Positions 59,478 through 64,000 of a stretch of 64,000 bases of DNA are shown here, piece after piece. The stretch covers positions 2,919,113 through 2,983,112 of the forward strand of contig NC_092706.1 in assembly GCF_964275005.1 (NCBI RefSeq), given 5' to 3'. The DNA comes from Diadema setosum. Lineage: Eukaryota > Echinodermata > Echinoidea > Diadematoida > Diadematidae. The translations under genes and the position numbers were made by a program. The notes under the pieces were generated by a model that was not told where the DNA came from, did not search any database, and saw nothing but the letters and a program-made list of their open reading frames with translations. Position 1 is the first letter of the stretch. Each line of letters begins with the position of its first letter.

Positions 59478-62400
59478 AAGATGGGATAAATTTCACATAT
59501 CTGGGCAAGCTCAGTCTGGAAAACTCAACAATACCAAAATCAGGATTGTAATGTTCGCCAACTTTATTGAGATCTGGGATTCAACGATGATGCACCCCAT
59601 GAGAGGTTGAGTACTGTACCTTGAGTATGCAACGCACATCGACTGGAGCGCGAGGGAGGAGAGAAAACCGATGTCTGCGTTGAAGTGGGACACGACGTGG
59701 CACAGGACATCGAACCTGAGGGGGAGAGATGGGAGAGAGAGAGCAAGAAATGTAGTCTGACTATTAGGCTCCAAGAATGAAGTACAATGTAATAGCTGCA
59801 AGCAAAGCACAAGTAACTAGAGAAGCACTCTGAGAGCGCAGACCTCCGCCAAGCATGCAGCTCATTTCCACCACTGATCTTGTTCTTCCACAGAGATACA
59901 TGTATCAGTTATTTCCACCCATATACGTACTTATAGCATTGTGTGCTGAAAGTCGCCCGATTTCCCAATATAGAAGCCTTTGTTGCATCATAAACCCTCA
60001 GCTGCACGGCGCGCCTCGCCCTAGCAGAAACTAGAGCATGCACTTTAGTGTGCGCAGGCAGACCTCAATACACACAACCTGAACTCCCAGGTTCATTGAC
60101 CCTACCTGCCAAAATGTCAAAAATCCTTCATAAATTCCCCCAAAATTTTTGGATCACTATCAAAATTTAATCATCTGTTAATACTTGTATCATTCTAAAC
60201 CTTTCCTGCAAGTTTCATCCAAATCCGTTAACTCCTTTCTGAGTTATTTTGCATAAATAAATAACTAACTAACAAACGAACACACAAACCACCGGTATAC
60301 GAAAACATAACCTCCTCCCTTGGCAGAGGTAATAATTCATAATAATATCTGACAACATCAAAAGCCATTACCAGTGTTCCCATATTTCCTAATGTACATA
60401 TCAATGCAAAAAGGACACACAGAATGTATGGGCAAATGGCACACATAGACCTTGTCCTCCTCTCGGCTCTCATGAAATTTGCAAAATTAAAATGCACACG
60501 AAAATTTCTGGTTTTAGAGTAAGAAATAGAGATGGGTGCAATTTGGTTGTATCAGCAGCAGCTGCAGCGTTTCAGGGAAATGCCTTCAAAAGTGGTAAAA
60601 TTACAGGAGCATTTTGTTCATATTTCACGCATGAATGTACAGTTGATGTGCGGAAAATGCTTCTGCACATAAAACATCATTTGTTCATAGATATCTTGAT
60701 AGTGACCTTGATATAAACTAGTTTGCGCTTTAATAGCAATGTTTCAAATAACCACAAATTTTCAACCACTGAAACAAAGCAGTTGTAAAACTCAATATCG
60801 TCGCTGGGGCGATAAGACCTCGTATCTACAAAATGTCAAATGTTAAGGAGAGCCAAAAAAAAAATGGCGGCCAAAGCACTGTGGCGAATGGGATAGCCTT
60901 TCCTTTGACATGCCGTGGTGGCTTCATTTTTCGAGCAAGACAGTTGGGATTTGGACAGGACATCACTTAACCCATTATTTGACCATTAATCCAACAAAGT
61001 CATTTTCGCCAAAATTGCAGATACAAGGTCTTGTCACCCCAGCGACGATATCTTCCACTTAATACAAAATCCAACTTGCTTTTCAACATGTGAACAAGGG
61101 AGGTTTAGAAATGCCTTCCATGTGCTGCAATGTAAAGAAACCATTCAGGCCCTAATGATTATATTGCCTAGTATTACTTTATGTCTGATTAAGATATGGT
61201 TAGAAAACACATTTCTCACTGTGACCTCTGAAATGAATTTCTGACCTTGCATACTATCACATTCAGGCATATGAATCTTTTAATTTCTGCCCTTATTACA
61301 AAATCATATCAAACATGGATGTTTCTAGATGACGTCACAGCTGAGCAATGCCATATCTATACAGGCATAGTGCAGTGACCTTTGACCTCATGGGATTCTA
61401 CCCAATATCTATTAAAGCAGGACATCCATACCTAATATTGCATGCCTGGGTCCAGTACAAAGAAAATGCATTTGAAGACAGTTTAATCGTGATAAGGGAA
61501 TCTGGGTGAGACAGACAACCCATGAACATAATAAACCTGCATTATCTTTGGGGCAGAGGTATTAAGAAAAACACAAAGGAACAACTTGCGGCGATGATTT
61601 ATGTGCCTGCAGCAATTTTCATGATTGCAAAGAAGCATGGTGCCAATATACTGCGTAATGTGTTTGTGTGTAAGTGTGTACTTGCGTGTGTGTGTGTGTG
61701 TATATATATATGTGTGACTGCGTGTGTATGAGTGAGTGGCATCTATATGCCAGTGTGCATGCCTGTGTGTTTGTGTGTACAACCTTACAATGTGTGTTAT
61801 TGTTTTGTTTTGTTTTGTTTTGTGTTTTTTTTTCATTTGTGTGTGTGTGTGTGTGTGTGTTAGCACTTGTCAGTGAATTATCAACAGTAAAAGCTGTACA
61901 CATTCTTGTCTTTTGGCTCAGAATAGACAGGTCTCCACTGCAAAGGGTTTCCATCCGTTATATTTTCCCTCCTGTGCAAAGACAAATACATCATCTATTC
62001 ATTTTCACCTCGATGAATATATATCACCACATTCTGACAGGGCTGCACATTTGTAAATGTCAAATGTACCCCCACGTGCCTTCCATTCTTCATTCAAATT
62101 CAAGACACAGGTACGATCCATTAGGCTTTATCCAGTAATCCAGACAAAAACCATGAAGAATGCATCACGACAGCTCTCATCAAATGCATTTCCTGAGCAG
62201 ATTTCTCTCGCTGTCTTGCTTTCTCTGTCAGCGAGTGCATTTCATCTTGAAGGTATTCATAGAAATTTGAGAATATCTTGCATGTAAACAGATCAGTTAG
62301 GAACAGGACAATAAGAAAAAAAGGAAAAACGTGTAGTCATGTGCACACAACTTGATTATGCGGAACATTTCAAGCAAAAGGAAGAGAAACGGAAATATCA

Positions 62401-63699
62401 TCAAAGAGCAGGGACTGCAGAGCCCTCATAATCAATGCCAGGAATATCCATAAAGAAATGTGTTGTTGATCATTTTTATACCCAATCAATACTGCATCAC
62501 TCAGAAATTCTCTGCACGCAAGTACTAAACATGTGAGTGTGGCAAAGTTCTACCCAGAGGTATTTATGACTATGGCTTGCCTGTGCAAAGTTTGGAGTTG
62601 TTTTTGTCTTTTATATTTCTTTACTTCTTTGTTGGTCTCATCTTTTGATTTGTTTGGCCAAATCATATTTCATTCTCCCTTCTTGTGAGAATGTAGCAGG
62701 GAGAAAAGAGCTGGTTTGCTTTGCCTTTTGAATGAAAAAACAAACAAACATCAAACATACTATAGCGTTGCTTCATGATTCCTCCCTCATAGATAACTAA
62801 ACTGTACTTCTAAAGGAGATCAGCCTTCAAAAGTAAAATGTAAAACCCTCAGTGTTGTGCACTTACAATCAAATATGTAACATACTTGCCAACTTTACTG
62901 ATTTGGGTTGTAGAATACCACTTTTCAGAGATTTGAACCAGCTATTGATATTTTTTTTTCAACACCACCTAAGCTATCGATTTTTGGCAAACCACCATAG
63001 AAATTATTGGAAGTATGATTTCAGTTACCTTTTGCTCTGTAAGTGTGTGTGTTGTCGTGTGTTTCACCTTGAATTAGCTCCAAAATAATAAGGATAAAAT
63101 ATGATACGGGCATAATTGACTTCTATAATCATGGTGATTACTACCAAACAGTGCAAAATGATATGTCTTCTTCGACATATAAAACTCCCTATAAAGTATG
63201 GATCAAATAAGTAAAACATTACATGAAAAAGCTTACAAATGTAATCAATCCCAACCACCACTCCCCTTGCAACTCCAATCTCTCAAACAATCTACCTCTT
63301 TCCTCACAGTCATATTCTGGCAAGTATTACAAAGCATGCAGCACTGTGTAGGGACTGAGCACTGAATGAAACTCGTTCTCAAGGTGCCCTCCAAGCAATG
63401 CAAATCTGGGTCACTGGTTTATATATCATGATGGCAGCAGTGCATTAGGATCACACAACACATCACAGTCCCATGCGTAGATTTTCATGTCAGTGCTAAC
63501 AATGAAGGTGACAGCGATACAATGCACTCCCAGTAGGGGTACACACATACTTTGAACTCCAGCCTACGCCTGTCATCACCACTCACCTGTTTTGCGCATT
63601 GACAGTACTAATCTGTGGAAGAGGCCCTCTAGTGAGCGCTGTGTGGTCATTCGGATGGCTCAGCAGTAGGTTGTCGGTGAGGGCAAGGGGGCTCATGGG
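55499..63699 (-). CDS. HYCC: Hyccin / FAM126 family protein, C-terminal part (5' exons outside window)
   Basis: In transcript order the exons are 63699-63587, 59715-59620, 59118-58963, 57674-57587, 57076-56923 and 56046-55499. They have GT-AG borders and one open frame of 384 residues plus stop. The first part matches the conserved hyccin fold: LALTDNLL, then NAQNRFDVL, then a Ser-rich exon leading into LLELMTGVYFAMFNG, then QALEDIHFRASYELFSEVLLVTNAIQ. The last exon is a Ser/Asn/Gly-rich, probably disordered tail ending SYETTL. Hyccin (FAM126A/B in vertebrates) binds TTC7 and, with EFR3, holds PI4KIIIalpha at the plasma membrane to make PI4P. The N-terminal third should lie above 64000; none of it is visible between 63700 and 64000. 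Human has two paralogues, and this gene looks like their single pre-duplication counterpart. NDUFB3 lies on the other strand, tail to tail. Confidence 0.93.
56445..56840 (+). repeat. Dispersed repeat, copy B (hyccin last intron)
   Basis: Same order of words as the repeat at 29852, including GCAGACCTCTGCCAAGCAGC near the start and CTTGGCGGAGGTAAT at the end. It is somewhat shorter, with an internal loss near the middle. Confidence 0.7.
57495..57570 (-). repeat. tRNA-like SINE head, minus strand (hyccin intron)
   Basis: On the minus strand TAGTGGATAAG (57549-57539) fits the A box and GGTTCAAATCC (57510-57500) fits the B box, 28 bases apart. A short AT-rich body and a T-run near 57440 follow. 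The wording around GGTAG...TAGTGGATA matches the copy at 41634. Confidence 0.55.
58641..58681 (+). repeat. (CA)n microsatellite
   Basis: About twenty CA units abutting the MITE at 58693, in a hyccin intron. Confidence 0.9.
58693..58909. mobile_element. Diverged MITE copy, inverted relative of 34456
   Basis: It reads TAGACTGAAAAACGAGGAAT, then TTGCATGCATTTAAACTTC, ATAGAATGCCACTGGCAATTC, CATGCCATAAAAAAAGG and TTAACTGTAG, which is the reverse order and strand of the element at 34456. It abuts a CA microsatellite. In a hyccin intron. Confidence 0.55.
59441..59473 (+). repeat. Poly-T tract (33 bases)
   Basis: Uninterrupted T-run in a hyccin intron; it would be a poly-A on the gene's own strand. 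No element body beside it is recognisable. Confidence 0.85.
59815..60335 (+). repeat. Dispersed repeat, copy C (hyccin intron)
   Basis: Longest of the three copies (about 520 bases). It starts AACTAGAGAAGCACTCTGAG and ends ACCTCCTCCCTTGGCAGAGG. It contains the same TTTCATCCAAATCCGTT segment as copy A. Confidence 0.7.
60336..63586 (-). other. Hyccin intron between the first two visible exons
   Basis: A 3.9-kb intron (59716-63586) containing repeat copy C (59815), the MITE at 60795 and a GT-rich microsatellite block at 61675-61860. The last produces the Cys/Val-rich and Thr/His-rich frames on the two strands. No other gene is visible. Confidence 0.5.
60795..61051. mobile_element. 257-bp MITE with ATATCGTCGCTGGGG ends
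   Basis: ATATCGTCGCTGGGGCGATA with AGACCTCGTATCT on the left; from the right ATATCGTCGCTGGGGTGACA with AGACCTTGTATCT. The inverted repeat spans about 35 bases with three mismatches. In a hyccin intron. Confidence 0.75.
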
Positions 63700-64000
63700 C
63701 TGTAATGACAACATACAGTATATACATAGCCTCTCATGAATATTCATGCACATGGTAATGAACTTTGACCCATAACCTACAATAAATGATAAAGCCACTT
63801 GACTTACAAAGTGGACAAGCCCCTCGGTTGACAAATGTCAAAGAAGTTTTTGTTATTAAAAGAGAAGCATGAATCAAAAGATATATGAATCAGTGAGACT
63901 TCAAGTAAAAATTCTGCATAACATTCATCAACAACGCTTACATTCTACATCAGTTTTTGATCCTTGGCAGAAAAAAAAAAAAATCCCTTTCTTTTTCAAA
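63700..64000 (-). other. Hyccin intron running off the window
   Basis: The acceptor for the exon at 63587-63699 is at 63700-63701. The rest shows no segment resembling the next upstream hyccin exon. Confidence 0.55.

Noticed and set aside
61483-62138. Thr/His-rich and Cys/Val-rich frames on opposite strands
   Set aside because: They arise from the GT/CA microsatellite block at 61675-61860.
1-64000. Retrovirus-like, LTR or Polinton-like elements, and rRNA genes
   Set aside because: I looked for long terminal direct repeats, reverse transcriptase or integrase-type frames (apart from the LINE end at 9338), capsid-like frames and rRNA, and saw none I could support.

Overview
The window is ordinary intron-rich animal nuclear DNA: AT-rich, GT-AG introns of 0.4-6 kb, and dense with short foldback DNA elements and microsatellites. 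The protein families, the long introns and the repeat style suggest a marine deuterostome invertebrate, most likely an echinoderm. This placement is inferred, because no species marker is present.

Layout. (1) 2520-4586, minus strand: an intronless 688-codon C2H2 zinc-finger gene whose last two fingers are of the Ikaros/Hunchback dimerisation type. (2) 19186-35215, plus strand: a complete eight-exon cyclin Y gene; the exons join in frame to 347 residues. (3) 43609-44839, plus strand: a two-exon NDUFB3 gene (89 residues), a complex I accessory subunit. (4) 55499-63699, minus strand: the last six coding exons (384 residues) of a hyccin/FAM126 gene whose 5' part lies beyond base 64000. A candidate shared promoter region for genes 1 and 2 lies near 6.75-7.6 kb. 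The stretches 35.2-43.6 kb and 44.8-55.5 kb hold no gene I can recognise.

The genes are not an operon and do not share a pathway: a transcription factor, a membrane-anchored CDK activator, a respiratory-chain subunit and a scaffold of the plasma-membrane PI4-kinase complex. From memory, human counterparts of all four (IKZF2, CCNYL1, NDUFB3, HYCC2) lie together on 2q33-q34, so the block looks like an old linkage group.

Most other recognisable structure is transposon-derived. The best items are: a 1.7-kb foldback element with arms built of tandem repeats, inserted with an 8-bp target duplication into a 200-bp MITE inside cyclin Y intron 2; a 3.5-kb CAGGGCTG-ended element carrying about 13 copies of a ~186-bp repeat, with a 168-bp miniature relative elsewhere in the window; three copies of a TTAA-flanked 385-bp foldback; several unrelated foldbacks sharing GGGCCC-like ends; two tRNA-like SINE heads; and one LINE 3' fragment. 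I saw no retrovirus-like or Polinton-like element, CRISPR array or rRNA.
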